Positions 46,411-58,810 are shown, numbered from the stretch's first letter. The stretch: 64,000 bases of DNA from Kryptolebias marmoratus (GCF_001649575.2 NC_051443.1:1125142-1189141); one strand, 5' to 3'. Made by a program: numbers and translations. The notes: generated by a model not told the origin, from the sequence alone.

Positions 46411-46595
46411 ACAAAAAAAAAAAATTTTTTTTCTTTCTTTCATTTTTTTAAGACTGTTCTTTTTTTCAATGACTTTCATAAACAGTGAAAATAGCACATA
46501 CAAGCTCAAAACTTGTACATGAGTTCCTTCTGTTGTACAACATAGTATGCTCAGCTTAAGTGCTTTAAGTACTTTAACAAGTATGTTTAAAAAGT

Positions 46596-46623
46596 GTGTG
46601 TGTGTGTGTGTGGGGGGGGGGGG
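46596..46623. repeat. (GT)n followed by G12 run
   Basis: About 16 bases of GT then twelve G, inside the P-like element. Confidence 0.9.
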
Positions 46624-46864
46624 TTCTCAGGTAGCTGTTGGCTTTGGGACCATGGAGGTGCAGGGTGAGGGCAAACTCTCTGATCCTCTGTTTCTTCAGG
46701 TCTATCTGAAGCTCTGAAACTCAGTTAATACAAACTAGTTTGTAAGTTCCCTAGAAATAATACCTTTATAAAGTGTGACAAAGAGTTTAAAGATAACATA
46801 ACATAAATTCAAAGTTGTATTATCAATTTATTTTACCTGAGTGGAAGTCAAGTTTTTTTTCAAC

Positions 46865-47075
46865 TCCTCATTTAAAAGGTTCTTTCTCTTCAGACCCTCC
46901 AGGAGACTCTTTACTCTTTACACTTTCCTTTGCTCTCCATTCTCAGGCCTTTGCATTCAGCTTCTCCTGCTTCAGACTCTCCACTCTACCCAAAGCTTCA
47001 CTGACTCTGGCCTTCAGACGAGTGGGCCAACTGGGAGGTGCATAGGAGTGGTCCTTGTGGAAAGAAGGATGAAAA
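46865..47075 (-). pseudogene. P-element transposase coiled-coil segment
   Basis: The - strand reads DHSYAPPSWPTRLKARVSEA then LGRVESLKQEKLNAKA before a stop, matching the basic coiled-coil that follows the THAP domain in THAP9-like transposases. Confidence 0.75.
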
Positions 47076-47689
47076 TGTTTCTAGTAGCGTTTGTATCATA
47101 CCACTCACACTTGTTTGGTGCATAGCATTGCACATGTGCAGGCACACATTCTTCATTTCATACCCATAATATTACTGCCAGTCCCGTGAGTATGAGAAAG
47201 AAAGAAAGGGTGTGTGTATGTGTTCACTTATTTATGTATTTACATGTAAAAAGTGTATGTGTGAGTAGATCTTAAAAGAGTTGCAAAAAGAAAAGAATAG
47301 ATTTTATGATGATCAGAGCCATAATGTCCACAGCATCAAATACAAATAGTCACATCATTGGGCTGAGGTTCACTTTCAGGGACCTGCTGAAAAAGGCCCA
47401 CTGGAAGGCTTTGTTCAGCTTTCCTTGAAGTTGTTGTGTTTCTTGTTGCTGCAGGCTAAAATATAAGACATAATATTTAAAAACAACTTGAAAAGGTGTT
47501 AGTATCCCACAGTGTATTGTAATAAACAATACATCATTAATTCCTAAACATGCAGAAAGAACTAACAGGTAAAAACAGGTTTAACAAAGTGTGATATTAA
47601 CATTAGTTTTACACATGAATCATAGACATTTCTGTTAGCATGCACAGAAAACAAACAAACAAACAAAAGAAAAACACCCACTTTTTGGA

Positions 47690-47850
47690 GATGAGATGGA
47701 AAGTTGAAGACAGATGGGGTCACAGCATCTCTATGCCTGACAATCTGACCGGTCCTGTTAAAGTCCTCTGGTTTGAAATGTTCATTACAGAGCTGAGACT
47801 CTGTAGCAACAAAACCCTCCTTCTTAAATCTGTGTTACTGGGAAACCTTC
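47690..47850 (-). pseudogene. THAP domain remnant (second half)
   Basis: The - strand contains LCNEHFKPEDF (C-x2-H zinc ligands of the C2CH THAP module) and DAVTPSVFNFPSHL, the AVPTIF-type box that closes THAP domains. The first CxxC half was not found in frame. Confidence 0.75.
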
Positions 47851-48369
47851 AAAATGTGAAGAAAAAAACAGAAAGAGCTAATGGGAGAGGAGCACAGTTC
47901 CTCCTGTTAGCATTTTGTTGTTTACCAAATAACGTTAGCTACAATAACATAATATAATAAATGGTAAAATAACCCAAATTATTGTTTAATCTTACTTGTG
48001 AAAGATAATCCCCCGTAATCTATTTTCAATACTGCAACCGTAGACTGAACAAAATAAGTTCATAGCTGCTCGCTCTGTGTTTACTCCTGTTGGCTGTTAG
48101 AGGAAGGAGAGACCCATCCAACATGGCAGCGACGGCGGATGCACTCCAGCTTGTAATGAGGCGTCTATGTTTATATGTCTGTGGTCTATGGTCCATGGTT
48201 GCACACACACTTCCTGCGGATTCTTTTTCGTTGTTGTTCGATGTCTTTGTCTTTCTGGTATCAAAATAAGAAATCAAAATTTTAAAATTTGAATGATTCC
48301 GGGAGAATTGTCATGTTAGTCCTGGTTCCAATCGATTCTCGTGCCTCAACGCCCAACCCTAATTCCTAA

Positions 48370-49005
48370 TGGTGCTATTATTGTGACTGTTAATATCAAA
48401 AACTCATATACCTGGAACTACCAACCAACAATCAGTATTGAATAAGCCTATTGGATGAGAGGTGAAACGTCTTCAAAAGTCAAGAGAAGTCGTCCAGTTG
48501 CCTTCTGTTGAACCACTTAGACCAAGATCCACATAATTTGTAAGTTGTGCACACATTTCCACCCAAAGGTAGAAAAAAAAACAGTGGTTGCTGCTGCTGC
48601 TAATGAATGGACCATTGAGTTAGAAATGTGAAAGTGTCCACCTAACTGAGAAAAGCTAAAGTGTACAATAGTGGTTTGGGGCTAGTCATTTCAAGATTAA
48701 AACATAAACATTATTAAACTGAGAAATCCATCTTTTGCAGGAATTCAGTCACATGGTTTTGCCTGAAAGAAAAAAAAACAACTATTTAAATTACACAAAT
48801 GGAGACTGGAACATTCAAGTGTTCTTTTAACTACACTTTTCATATCACATTTGAATTGTATTTATTAATTGCATTTATAATATACAATATGAACTTGTCT
48901 AATTTAAATTCCATTCATTTAGCTTTTAATATCTACACAGTTAAATTAAAAAATACAGTCATAATACTATGTGTTGACTAAAAATATTGCCTTCTATTGT
49001 ATAAT
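48370..49005. other. spacer, possible LINE/DNA-repeat fragment
   Basis: 48450-48540 ('GATGAGAGGTGAAACGTCTTC', 'GTCCAGTTGCC') is a familiar fish repeat block of uncertain class. The rest is AT-rich. Confidence 0.4.
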
Positions 49006-49009
49006 TGAC

Positions 49010-49405
49010 TGTGCAAATTGTACAGTGGCAATTGAGAAGTTGACTTTTTTTACTTGGAGGCAGTCCCTTCCAACACAAACATTTAGTGAGCTAGCTTTCC
49101 TTGGTTTGGTTGACTGTACTGAATTCTTTGAAATGTCACAACAATTTGATCACACCAAACTGCAGCGCTTGTCCAAATATGCAAAGTTCTTTGACTTTGT
49201 TAGATTAAAGGCTGATCTCATCAGACGGTACAGCTCCCATACCATACAGAATGAATGTAAATGTCCGGACAAATGCTCAGCTTTGTGGCCCAGAAGGATC
49301 GGATGCAGACTGCTCCTGAGGTGGAGTTACCAGCTACAACAGCATCTGTGGAAAGCTCATTCCCCACATTGAAAAAACTGAAAACATATGTAGGATAGGT
49401 CAGAT
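49010..49405 (+). pseudogene. hAT transposase C-terminal fragment
   Basis: ELAFLGLVDCTEFFEMSQQF, KLQRLSKYAKFFDFVRLKAD and, after a frameshift, ATTASVESSFPTLKKLKTYV match the C-terminal half and hATC dimerisation domain of fish ZMYM/TTF-type hAT transposases. Frame-broken, no TIR paired. Confidence 0.75.
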
Positions 49406-49444
49406 TATGCACAATTTTTAATTTTAAATAAAATAGAGATCAGC

Positions 49445-49447
<3 letters not shown>

Positions 49448-49482
<35 letters not shown>
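49448..49482. repeat. (TA)n microsatellite
   Basis: Seventeen TA units after the hAT fragment. Confidence 0.95.
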
Positions 49483-49484
<2 letters not shown>

Positions 49485-49489
49485 TCCAG

Positions 49490-50162
49490 AAATAAGTATT
49501 AGATTACTGGTGGTTCAGTTCCAAATGATGCCATTGGGGGCGTCGCGTCCATGCTGGTTGATTTGGTCGGGGCCGTCTCCCCTCAGACTGCCTTGAGAGA
49601 AAGCAGGAAGTATCACTTGTTGCCGATCTCATCGTTTTCTTTCTTCTTTACAGAACAGATTTGATCTGATGACAGGCCTGTTAGTTTGGGTTCGTATATT
49701 TTTACATCTGACTGCAGAGGAGTCAGAGCCTCACCACACGTCACTGATCCCTCCAGCTACAGATACAGAAAGTGACGTAGGCTGACAGGTCCTAATGACT
49801 ACTTATTTTTATTTAATCTGAGTTTCTTCCAAACAAGGGACAGAAATTAACTCTACAACAATCTGACAAACAGCAAATCAAACTAACCACAATTATAAAA
49901 GAAACTACAATAAACTGACAAACTAAAATAATCGAACAATGAAATGCACCTTTTAGTAACTTAAAATGTAACTGATATTGCTAATGAACTGGATAATTGG
50001 CCTAAATCACCTTGTTCTGCAGCTGCTCCCCCATTTTGTTTGAAGTGGGGTGACAACTTCTGTTTTTGCTACCTTGTTACTTGACTTGACAAGATGTTAT
50101 CACTTACAGTAACAAGACAAAAACATGGAGTGTTTGTTGTTTCTAGTTTTAGTTACAAACTA

Positions 50163-50238
<76 letters not shown>

Positions 50239-51430
50239 ACAAATGAATTAATTTTTTTGTGGCTTGACTAACTTCTTTAGAAAGTTGCCATGGCCGGACT
50301 CCTGCTAGTTCAGCAAAAATAAAAGAAAATAATATTGCTGCAGTTCACTCTGAAACCACTGGATGGCAGTGTCGCTCAATAACCTAAAGGTTCTTGTGGC
50401 GAGCTCCAGCTATTTTTACACAATTCTACTGAGATAGCTCAATGTGACAGTAGTGGTAAAATGTAACTTCTAAAGTTATACAGACTTTATGTTTTTATTA
50501 TCATACAAAAAAAAATCAAATGCCATCCAAACTCTTTGCTGCAAGTAGCAGTTACACATATTTCTGGTGGTTCTGTGCTTTATCTTTATTATTTTATTGT
50601 ATGTGTCAAAGTAAACTCTGTATGGATGCACCGCCCAGTTCAACATCAGATTAATCACAACCCGGCCCCCATGGCAACAGCACCTATGCACAGCAGCAGC
50701 CTTCCTAAGAACAATGTACCACTGTTAGGAACAGTTTACCTTTGAAACTGTCAGCCAAGCAGACCTTTGGAAAGTTACATCAGACAGGATGATGTAACAA
50801 ACCTGCAGTGGTGGGCTGGGTTAAACATGAACCTGTCACTGGAGAGCTTTTAAACAAATGCCACGTAGAGCAATTTATAATTTTCTGCTTTTGGTTGTTT
50901 GGGTGTTTCCTGGCAATAAAACTGCTGAAAGCAGTGCTCAGATCCCTTTAATAGTCATTCTTTACTGACCAAAATCAACCAGCAATTTCACCAGTCATTG
51001 ATTCAGCTAACTCCAACTCCACTTCCACCTACTAAAATGGTCTAGGCAGTCAACACACCAAATGACAATGATACCTGCAGGCTTACCAGATAAGAATGAT
51101 TTTAATAATAATAATAAAAACAGCCTAAGAGGATTGAGATATGAAGGACGTGAGGATAGGACAATTGTTTTACATCAAGAGCAGCTCAAACAAAACAATG
51201 ACCACATTGTTCTCTGTTAACCATTGCTTGACCATTTGGACTGGAATGGTTATAAACTTTGGTATTTTAAGGTCAGAGAGTGCCTAAGACCAACAAAAAC
51301 AGCAATACAGCAGTATCTGCAAAGTGAGGATTAAAGTGCTTTATTTCATGTCGACATGATACCTGTATTGTTTTGTTGTTGTTTTTATTTTATTGACCCC
51401 TAAACAGAATTGCCACCTCAAGTCTTGATC
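49490..51430. other. spacer, no gene recognised
   Basis: 49540-49790 is GC-richer and may be transposon termini linked to the hAT fragment. Contains the GAAA microsatellite. Otherwise AT-rich. Confidence 0.4.
50162..50238. repeat. (GAAA)n microsatellite
   Basis: About nineteen uninterrupted AAAG/GAAA units. Confidence 0.98.
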
Positions 51431-51434
51431 CTTT

Positions 51435-51680
51435 AGTGGTGGCTTGGCCCAGTGGTTAGGGCGGTTGCCAATTAACAGGGCAGGAGTTCAATCCCCACCC
51501 TCTACAGCATGCCAACATATCCTTGGGGAAGACACTAAATCCTACACTGCCCCAAAATGTTTATTGGTTTATGAGTGAGATATAAAAGTGTTTTCTACAG
51601 AGTGCAAAATTTGTAATAGAAAGCAATGGGTGAGTGGGAAACACTGTAAAGGGCTTTGCAGAAACAGAAGAAGTTAAAAA
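51435..51680 (+). mobile_element. tRNA-derived SINE, second family
   Basis: TGGCTTGGCCCAGTGGTTAG (box A-like) and GAGTTCAATCCCC (box B) spaced as in a tRNA promoter, then 'TGGGGAAGACACTAAATCC' and 'AACACTGTAAAGGGCTTTG', typical of fish SINEs different from the (GATG)n family. Confidence 0.65.
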
Positions 51681-51689
51681 GATGTTTTA

Positions 51690-53260
51690 TAAGAGTGAAC
51701 CATTTTCCATATTAATGTGGTGGAGGGGTTTCAGTACCCCTCTGATCTTGGGAGCTATATTGTGTGGGGCATTAAGGGGCCCACCAACTGGGGGGAAAGC
51801 CGTCAAGTTCAGGTACTATGCTAGCTGGGCAGCAGGCAAGGGAGGATCCCAGGATGTGATGTTTCTTGGCGACATACATTGGTTCTGCGTATGTGAATTG
51901 TCACCTCACTGGTGGGAACAGAGCCATAGCTTGTGTGTCATACAAGTTAGATTAAAGGGGAAGGCGTATCAAGACTGTTTGAACTATTGAGGGATCACAC
52001 TTCTTAGCCTCCATGGGAAGGCTTACTCTAGGATGTTGAAAGGGATGTTCCAATTAATTGTTGAACCTCAGATCCAGGAGGAGCAGTGTGTCTTTTGTCC
52101 TGGTCATGAAAGAGTGATACAGATCTTTACTTTTGCAAAGTTGATAAAGGGGTCATGGGAGTTTGACAATCCAGTCTACATGTGTTTTGTGGATCTTGAG
52201 AAGGCTTTTCATTGTGTTCCTTGAGTCATTCTGTGCGGGCTGCTGTGGGTGCCAAGGAGGTCACTTCTAAGTGCTTTCTGGTTCCTGTAAAACCAACGCA
52301 AGACTTGTGTCTGCATCCTCAACACAAAGTTGAGCTTGTTCTTGGTGTAAGTTGGACTCCCCCAGGATCCCCTTGTCTCTGATCCTGTTTGTGGTGTTCA
52401 TGAAAAAGATCTCAAGGTGCAGCCATGATGAGGGTGTCTGGTTTGAAAACTTCAGGGTCTCTATCCTACTTTTTGCAGAACTTGTGGTTTTTGGCTCAAG
52501 ACCTTCAATATGCACTGATGCGGTTTGATGCAACTGGAGTGAGAGTCAGCTCCTCCAAGTCTGACACCATGGTTCTCAAATGGAAAAAGGTTGGAATGCT
52601 TTCTCTGGGTCAGGAATGAGTCTCTGCCTCAGGTGGAGGAGTTCATGTACCTACCTGGGAGTTTTATTTACAAGTGATGGTAAGATGAAGCAAGAAAGGA
52701 ACAGTAGATTGGGGCCTCATTTGCAGTATTGAGAGAGCTCTCAGTTTACTGGTCCATCCATGTTCCAGTCCTGACCTTTGATCATATGGTATGGATCATG
52801 ACCAAAAGAACAAAATCCTGGATATAAGAGGCTGAAATTAGCTTTTTTTGTATGGTGGCTGGGCTCAGTTCTAGAGCCAGAGTAGAGCCATTTCTTCTCT
52901 GCATTAAAGGGAGTCAGCTAAAGTAGCTCTGATAGGGAAATCCCGGAAGACAATCTGATGCTGTTTGCAAAAAGAAAAACTGTTGATTAGGATGCCTCCT
53001 AGACACCTCTTCAGAGGTTTTTCAGACAAGTCCCACTGGGAGGAAACCCTGAGGGAAAGGAGAACTCACTGGAGGGATTATGTATCCTCTCTGGCCTATA
53101 TCTGGCATGTATCCTCGCAACACCTTAGGATCCTCCAGAAGGAGCTAGAGAGTGCTCATGGGAGAGAGGGATGTCTGGGTTTCCCTTCTAGATCTGTTAC
53201 CTCTGCAACCAAACCAAGGATAAATGTCAGAAAATGGACAGATGGATTAGGTTTTAACTC
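51690..53260 (+). mobile_element. RTE/Rex3-like LINE, longest copy in window
   Basis: Same family as 10912-12551 but on the + strand. MCFVDLEKAFHCVP (motif A) lies at about 52180, GVRVSSSKSDTMVLKWKKVG at about 52535, PRHLFRGFSDKSHWEETLRE then RTHWRDYVSS at about 53000-53090. It ends AAATGGACAGATGGATT. Catalytic ADD is not intact and frames are broken. Confidence 0.85.
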
Positions 53261-53264
53261 CAGT

Positions 53265-54198
53265 AAACCAGAGAATTTTTTCAATCTATATCCAACCTGG
53301 ACTCTGTTATCTGTAACAGATTTATGCTAAATAAGTTATTCAAATGAATTTACTCTTTATATTTTTTATAACTTTGTCTTAAATTTCAAAACATAAAAAT
53401 GGTCAATCAAAATTTTGAAGGTTTTTTTTAATAACTTGGGCCATTTCTTGGTTAGGGTTATTAAAAATGTAGAAATGCAGTAAGGAGAAGATGTGTTTGC
53501 AGTTTGTTGGATATGGGTGTGTTAACATAAAACACTAGGCTAAACATTAAACATCATTTCAGCATCTCAAACATAATGTTTCACCATTGTTTGTTTTTTC
53601 TTATTTTTCACCAGAGTCACAAGACAATTTACTATAAAGGATTGTTTATAGGTGACTAAAGAACTCTTGCTCCTCTGTAGGCCCTTAATCCCTCACTGAC
53701 ATGAATACAAACAAAACTGCTTTCATTCCAGAAAACACTGTAGTACAGTTTCAGATCCAAACTCAGCAACCTTTATTCGTCATATGTGCTGCCACTGTAC
53801 ACAATGAACATTACTATTACTTGTGTGCCTAGGACAGAGAAATGCAGTCTGGGTAGAAACATGACACCTCTGAGACATGTGGTTAGCGAGGGGCCTGCAG
53901 AGCTCTATTTAAGGCGTTTGCTTTTTCCTCTACTCTGCTTCTCGCCTGGGCAAAAACCTCAACAGTGTGCAACTTTTCCTGTTAGCTGAAGATAGCTTAT
54001 CTCACACTGTATATTTAGAAGCCATGCAATGTTGTTTAGAAGAGCTTTGCTGAGTCAGCATGCAAACTGATTTTCCTGTTAAAGTTTCTGCATATGTTTA
54101 CACAAAGTACTTCCTCATACTTTGTGTTATTTTAACTATCCATATATCAAACTGTTCAGCTCAGTAAAGAATAGCATGCTATGAGGTATTTGTAACTT
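53265..54198. other. spacer, no gene recognised
   Basis: 53760-53810 ('CCTTTATTCGTCATATG') resembles the 3' end of a LINE. Otherwise AT-rich. Confidence 0.4.
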
Positions 54199-54199
54199 A

Positions 54200-54965
54200 A
54201 ACTTTTCAAAATATATACCATTTAAAAATAAAATAATTACATTTAACATAAAATACATTTACATCTCTTTTATTTCCTTCAAAAACATTTTTTAAAGGAT
54301 TTTCTGTTTTCTTCTGCATGAAACACAGTTCTACTGCAGGCAGCATCAGATTGTCCTTCAGGATTTCCCTATATGTTGCAGCATTCATTTTACCCTGTAT
54401 CTCTACAAACCTTCCAGATCCAACTGCCAAGAAGAACTTCGCCATGGAGTCTTCCACATGTTGTTTGGCAAACTACAATTGAGATTTAATCTGAGTTGTC
54501 ATCAACAGTGGTTTCCTCTTTACCTCTCTCCCATAAAGCTCAGCCTGGTGAAGAACCTGGGTAACAGTTGTTGTAGCTCAGTCTGTCCCATCTCACCTGC
54601 TGAAGCTTGGAGCTCCTTCAGAGAGTCTCTCTCACTATCCTCCTTCTTCACAGTCACTCAGTCTGTGAGGACAGTCTGCTCTTGGTAGATTTACACGTGT
54701 CCAACATTCCTTCCATGTCATGATGATGGATTTAACAGAACTCCTGGGGATGTTTAGGGCCTTGGAAGTCATTTTGTATCCATCCATCCCTAACTTGTAC
54801 TTTTAATAATCTTTTCTTTTAATTCAATTAGGACAGTCACTTTACAAGAGGTGAATATTTAACTTATTTTACATAACATGTTTATTTAATTAGCTTTACT
54901 TTATGTGAACTTGATTCATTTTGTCATTGAAAAGGGTCTGTAAAGAGGGCCAGTTGAAATTGTCT
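54200..54965 (-). mobile_element. Tc1/mariner-related transposon remnant
   Basis: On the - strand, a short frame near 54457 reads MEDSMAKFFLAVGSGRFVEI then QGKMNAATYREILKDNLMLP, matching the Tc1 transposase region before the third catalytic residue. The adjoining 54480-54780 ('CAACAGTGGTTTCCTC', 'CATAAAGCTCAGCCTGGTGA', 'GATGGATTTAACAGAACTCC') is a widespread fish Tc1-like block. Heavily decayed. Confidence 0.7.
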
Positions 54966-54969
54966 ATAA

Positions 54970-55760
54970 TTGATTTATGACAAGGGCGTGAACATTTTTT
55001 ATAGGCACAGTATAGCAACATGACCTTTCAGAAGTTTTCATTAAAATCTTTCCAGTGGTTCAGAAAAGTGGAGCTCCTCCCACTTCATTACAAGAAGACC
55101 ATCATGTTTGTTCTGCTGGTTTTACTGCTGAACAATGTCTGCTGGAAAAGGAAAATGTTTTGTTGTTGGCTGCCGTATAGAACATGTGTTTATATTGCTG
55201 CTGTCCCGACCCACTACCAGGGACGTAGTGATGAAACCGCTCATTCTGAAATGAGCTCAAAGCAGGCACACATAGATACAGGCAAAAACATTATCACTCC
55301 ACCTTTGCCTTTTGGCAGTAATTACCTTTCTTTGAGAAAATTCTTCTAACAAGATTATAGAGAATAAAATAAGCAACACAGTAATTCTAACATAGCAAGG
55401 GGTCAAATAAAAGTAATATGCTGAGATTACTCCCTAACTCGGCCTGATGCAGCCTCTCATGTACATTTAGAGAGAGGCCATGTTAAATGAGCCCACACCC
55501 ACTCAAGACTGTAGACAAAAGGTGGTTCTGCCCTGAGACCTTTGGACCAGCTCTGCCTTTATTTGTTGTGACTTAACACAGCATTACTGAGCTGGAAGAA
55601 CAAAACATTCTTTCAATAAAGGCCCGCTGCTGAAGGTGACAGGAAAATAATGTTTTCACCCTTGTCTGTGTGTATGTTCATTTCTCTGTAGTGTTAGCAA
55701 AATATTTCATAACCCAGGAGACATAATTTTGTGAGACTTTTAGAAACTAACTGATACTAA
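54970..55760. other. spacer with candidate conserved block
   Basis: 55430-55640 is compact, non-repetitive and of balanced composition. No frame supports a protein. Confidence 0.35.
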
Positions 55761-55764
55761 AACT

Positions 55765-56345
55765 GATCAACCTTATTCATGATGGTCGTCATAGCTAAGC
55801 AACCTTATCAAACAGAAAACTGGCTAGAACTCAGCCATTGATCTTTACTGAGCTGAAGTTTGATGCATCAGTAGCTGAGACTGATTTCCAACACATATTC
55901 TGAGCAAGAAACAACGTGAGGCATCTTTGCTTAAAACTTTGACATTAACTGTTAGATTCAACACTGTCTATCTGTAAGCAAAATATCTCATGAACCACTG
56001 CACAAAATTGTAATGAAACTTTTGGAAATAATTCACTGAATGTACACCAGCTCCAATTCAAGATAATGACTACTGCAGATAATGAGCTTTAGTCAACACA
56101 AAAATGGCTGTACCTCAGTCAACTTCACAGATACTGAGCCAAATTTTGGCATGGTAGTCTCTGAGAGTCATCTTCAACGTATACTCGGAATGCTAACATA
56201 TCTTGCAAGATTTTGCAATACTGCATAATATTGCACATAACTTCATTTACAAGGTTTGATGTATAACACTGTCCCTTCTCATCATAAGATGGCATAAAAA
56301 GTCGGTGGACGACATTCTTTCACAGAACACTGTCTTTAATTTAAA
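55765..56345. repeat. R1 dispersed repeat, copy 2
   Basis: Shares 'AAAATATCTCATGAACCACT', 'TTGTAATGAAACTTTTGGAAA', 'AATGGCTGTACCTCAGTCAA' and 'GAGAGTCATCTTCAACGTAT' with copy 1, again as two internal units. Confidence 0.7.
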
Positions 56346-56349
56346 CAAG

Positions 56350-57290
56350 AGTTGAGAAATGCCCTCTTTGCCCCTCCAAAATGTGTCTGCTGTCCCCGTA
56401 TGCTCAGTGATGAAGACACTGATTGGAATATCAGAATGACTTAGAAAGGATGAGCTGTAAAAGTTAAAAAAAGTGTTTAAGATGCTTTTTGCATGTAGGC
56501 GTGCAGAGGGGAAAACCACTCAGGATGTAATAAAGTTTCAGTAGAACATGTTTTCACTGGATTCTCGTTTCTCCAATAAGTCTAGATACGTTTGACCCAC
56601 TTCCTTTGGAAATACCCCTAGTTTATATGTTAGTTTCATTTCTTTTACAACACTTTGACATGTGTTTCTGTGACACAGTCAATAGCGTTCTTTCAGTCCT
56701 AATCATGATCTAGCAGCACTGAAAAGGTTCTCACCTTACAGACAGTGGATCAATCTTTTTATGTCTTTTCTGGACAAGCTGTTGACCTGTACTGATGCTC
56801 AGCTGACTCAGGTTCACACCACCCTCCCACAGGCCCGGTCAAGGACAGTCAGCTTGCCTGCCATTGTTTCTAGGGAATGCCTACAGCTGAACCACAATAA
56901 GGCACCTCTTCTCTTCTAAAAAGCAATGTTTTGATCTGGTTATGACATTTGAAGCTGATGCAAGTTGATGAACAAATGCTCACTTTTAATCTGATCCTTC
57001 CTCAAACTAATCTGTCAGAATTATTAACATTCCAAAGTAAAAAAAAATTCTCAAAGAAGTTTAAATTGTCCAAAGTCTTGCACATGCAAAACCTAAAACT
57101 TAGATCGTAATCTCAAACATCTTGTTAAATAGTTTCTCATTTTTTAGATAATTTAAAATACAAGTTTTCCCTCAGATCATAACTGTTAATTCTTGCTGTG
57201 ATGGAAAAAAATAATTTATACATCTGTCCCCTTGGAGGCCAAAAGCTAGTGACCTCTTTTCTGTGCTGACACAGACATCACCAGAGTTGT
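56350..57290. other. spacer with candidate conserved block
   Basis: 56690-56940 is non-repetitive and GC-richer than its surroundings. No coding signal. Confidence 0.35.
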
Positions 57291-57898
57291 ATGGTGCAGG
57301 GTTTCCCCCAGAAAAGAGGCTAATCCCGGTGGTAGGTGGCCATTTGTCAGCCGATCGCTGGCCGATCGCCAGCCGACCGTGATTTATGTTTAAAAAATGA
57401 TTAAAGTTGACAGGAAAGTTGAAAATATGGCTATTTATTGTGTGATATTGTAAGATATTTGTGTCAAATATTTACACAACTACAGTTTTACAAAAAGGCA
57501 CTTTTGAAATACTTTTTTAAACAGAAATACAATTAAAATAAATACTAATTGTTTGCACCTAATTTGAATCCTAATTTAAGTCACATTTACAAATAAATTA
57601 AACTAACATAAATGAAAAAGTGCAAACAAAGCACCAACACACGTCTCACTTCCAGGCCAATGAATAACAACAGAGAACTGACAGACAGACAGATGCTGTA
57701 CTGTACTGTGCTTTTTGTGGCACAGGCTGCATGTTGGATCACTACATGGAACAACAAAACATCTAATGCTGAATTTAATAGCATCATTTTACTGGTAAAC
57801 AAGGGGGAATTAGAACATGACATATTAATATTTTCACCAAGTTCAAAACATGCTTACCATATTCAGTCTTGTAAAGCCACCCGCTGAATTTCAGCTCA

Positions 57899-58442
57899 NN
57901 NNNNNNNNNNNNNNNNNNNNNNNNNNNNNNNNNNNNNNNNNNNNNNNNNNNNNNNNNNNNNNNNNNNNNNNNNNNNNNNNNNNNNNNNNNNNNNNNNNNN
58001 NNNNNNNNNNNNNNNNNNNNNNNNNNNNNNNNNNNNNNNNNNNNNNNNNNNNNNNNNNNNNNNNNNNNNNNNNNNNNNNNNNNNNNNNNNNNNNNNNNNN
58101 NNNNNNNNNNNNNNNNNNNNNNNNNNNNNNNNNNNNNNNNNNNNNNNNNNNNNNNNNNNNNNNNNNNNNNNNNNNNNNNNNNNNNNNNNNNNNNNNNNNN
58201 NNNNNNNNNNNNNNNNNNNNNNNNNNNNNNNNNNNNNNNNNNNNNNNNNNNNNNNNNNNNNNNNNNNNNNNNNNNNNNNNNNNNNNNNNNNNNNNNNNNN
58301 NNNNNNNNNNNNNNNNNNNNNNNNNNNNNNNNNNNNNNNNNNNNNNNNNNNNNNNNNNNNNNNNNNNNNNNNNNNNNNNNNNNNNNNNNNNNNNNNNNNN
58401 NNNNNNNNNNNNNNNNNNNNNNNNNNNNNNNNNNNNNNNNNN
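57899..58442. other. assembly gap (544 N)
   Basis: Run of N inside the transposon. Frames spanning it are artefacts. Confidence 1.
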
Positions 58443-58663
58443 TCTCCAAACAGACAGGGGGCAGTACGCTACGTAACCAGTGGAAATACGGTAAAAAGAG
58501 AGCAGATGGTTGTCACATCAAATATGGCTGCATGTATTCAGGAGGAAGAGCTGTTGTGTTTCTGGCTGTGATACAGAGAGGATGTTTAAACTTAAAGCAT
58601 TCAGTTGACTTTTATTGATTTATTAGCTTTAGCTGTGATTCGACCATCATAGGACGAATATTT

Positions 58664-58810
58664 CTATAAACCCTCCTTTTTATCGGCTGCAGCAGTAATC
58701 TCCTTCCATGAGTTTTGAACCGTTTGATTATCTTTGTGATCTCTCATAGAGGGATCATAGACATGCTGATACAGGCGAACCAGCACAGCTAGAGCAGCAA
58801 AATCGTCCAT
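58664..58810 (-). CDS. MADF-domain N-terminal exon, transposon-encoded (partial)
   Basis: From ATG at 58810-58808 the - strand reads MDDFAALAVLVRLYQHVYDP, then SMRDHKDNQTVQNSWKEITA, 48 residues to a stop at 58664. The L-x-R-x-Y..LYDP....DYKD....NSWKEIA pattern is the first half of a MADF (Myb/SANT-like) DNA-binding domain. The remaining half would lie across an intron or in the gap. MADF proteins accompany the transposase in PIF/Harbinger-type transposons and also occur as host genes. The position inside inverted termini favours a transposon gene. Upstream in-frame codons (to 59002) are probably untranslated. Confidence 0.55.
   Translation of the reverse strand: MDDFAALAVLVRLYQHVYDPSMRDHKDNQTVQNSWKEITAAADKKEGL

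Larger units (their letters stand above)
43872..48361 (-). mobile_element. P-element-like (THAP9-type) DNA transposon, nested insertions
   Basis: Terminal inverted repeats TAGGTTTGGGCATTG (left) and TAGGGTTGGGCGTTG (right, read inward) bound 4490 bp. Flanks are perfect 8-bp direct repeats ATTCCTAA at 43864-43871 and 48362-48369. On the - strand lie, in the order expected for P transposase, a THAP domain remnant (47850-47690), a coiled-coil stretch (47075-46865) and an RNase H-fold segment (46410-46195). An integrase pseudogene, itself containing a solo LTR, has entered the left half. A hAT-like terminus 'GGTTCCCAAAGTGTGGGG' at 44262 marks another insertion. The C-terminal transposase is missing, so the copy is inactive. 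An 8-bp target duplication also fits hAT; the THAP9-like coding pieces decide for P. Confidence 0.75.

Noticed and set aside
48971..49372. 133-codon + frame as an intact gene
   Set aside because: It is the middle of a hAT transposase fragment. The C-terminal part is in another frame, so it is a pseudogene.
57784..58476. Long frames across the third gap
   Set aside because: Undefined residues only.
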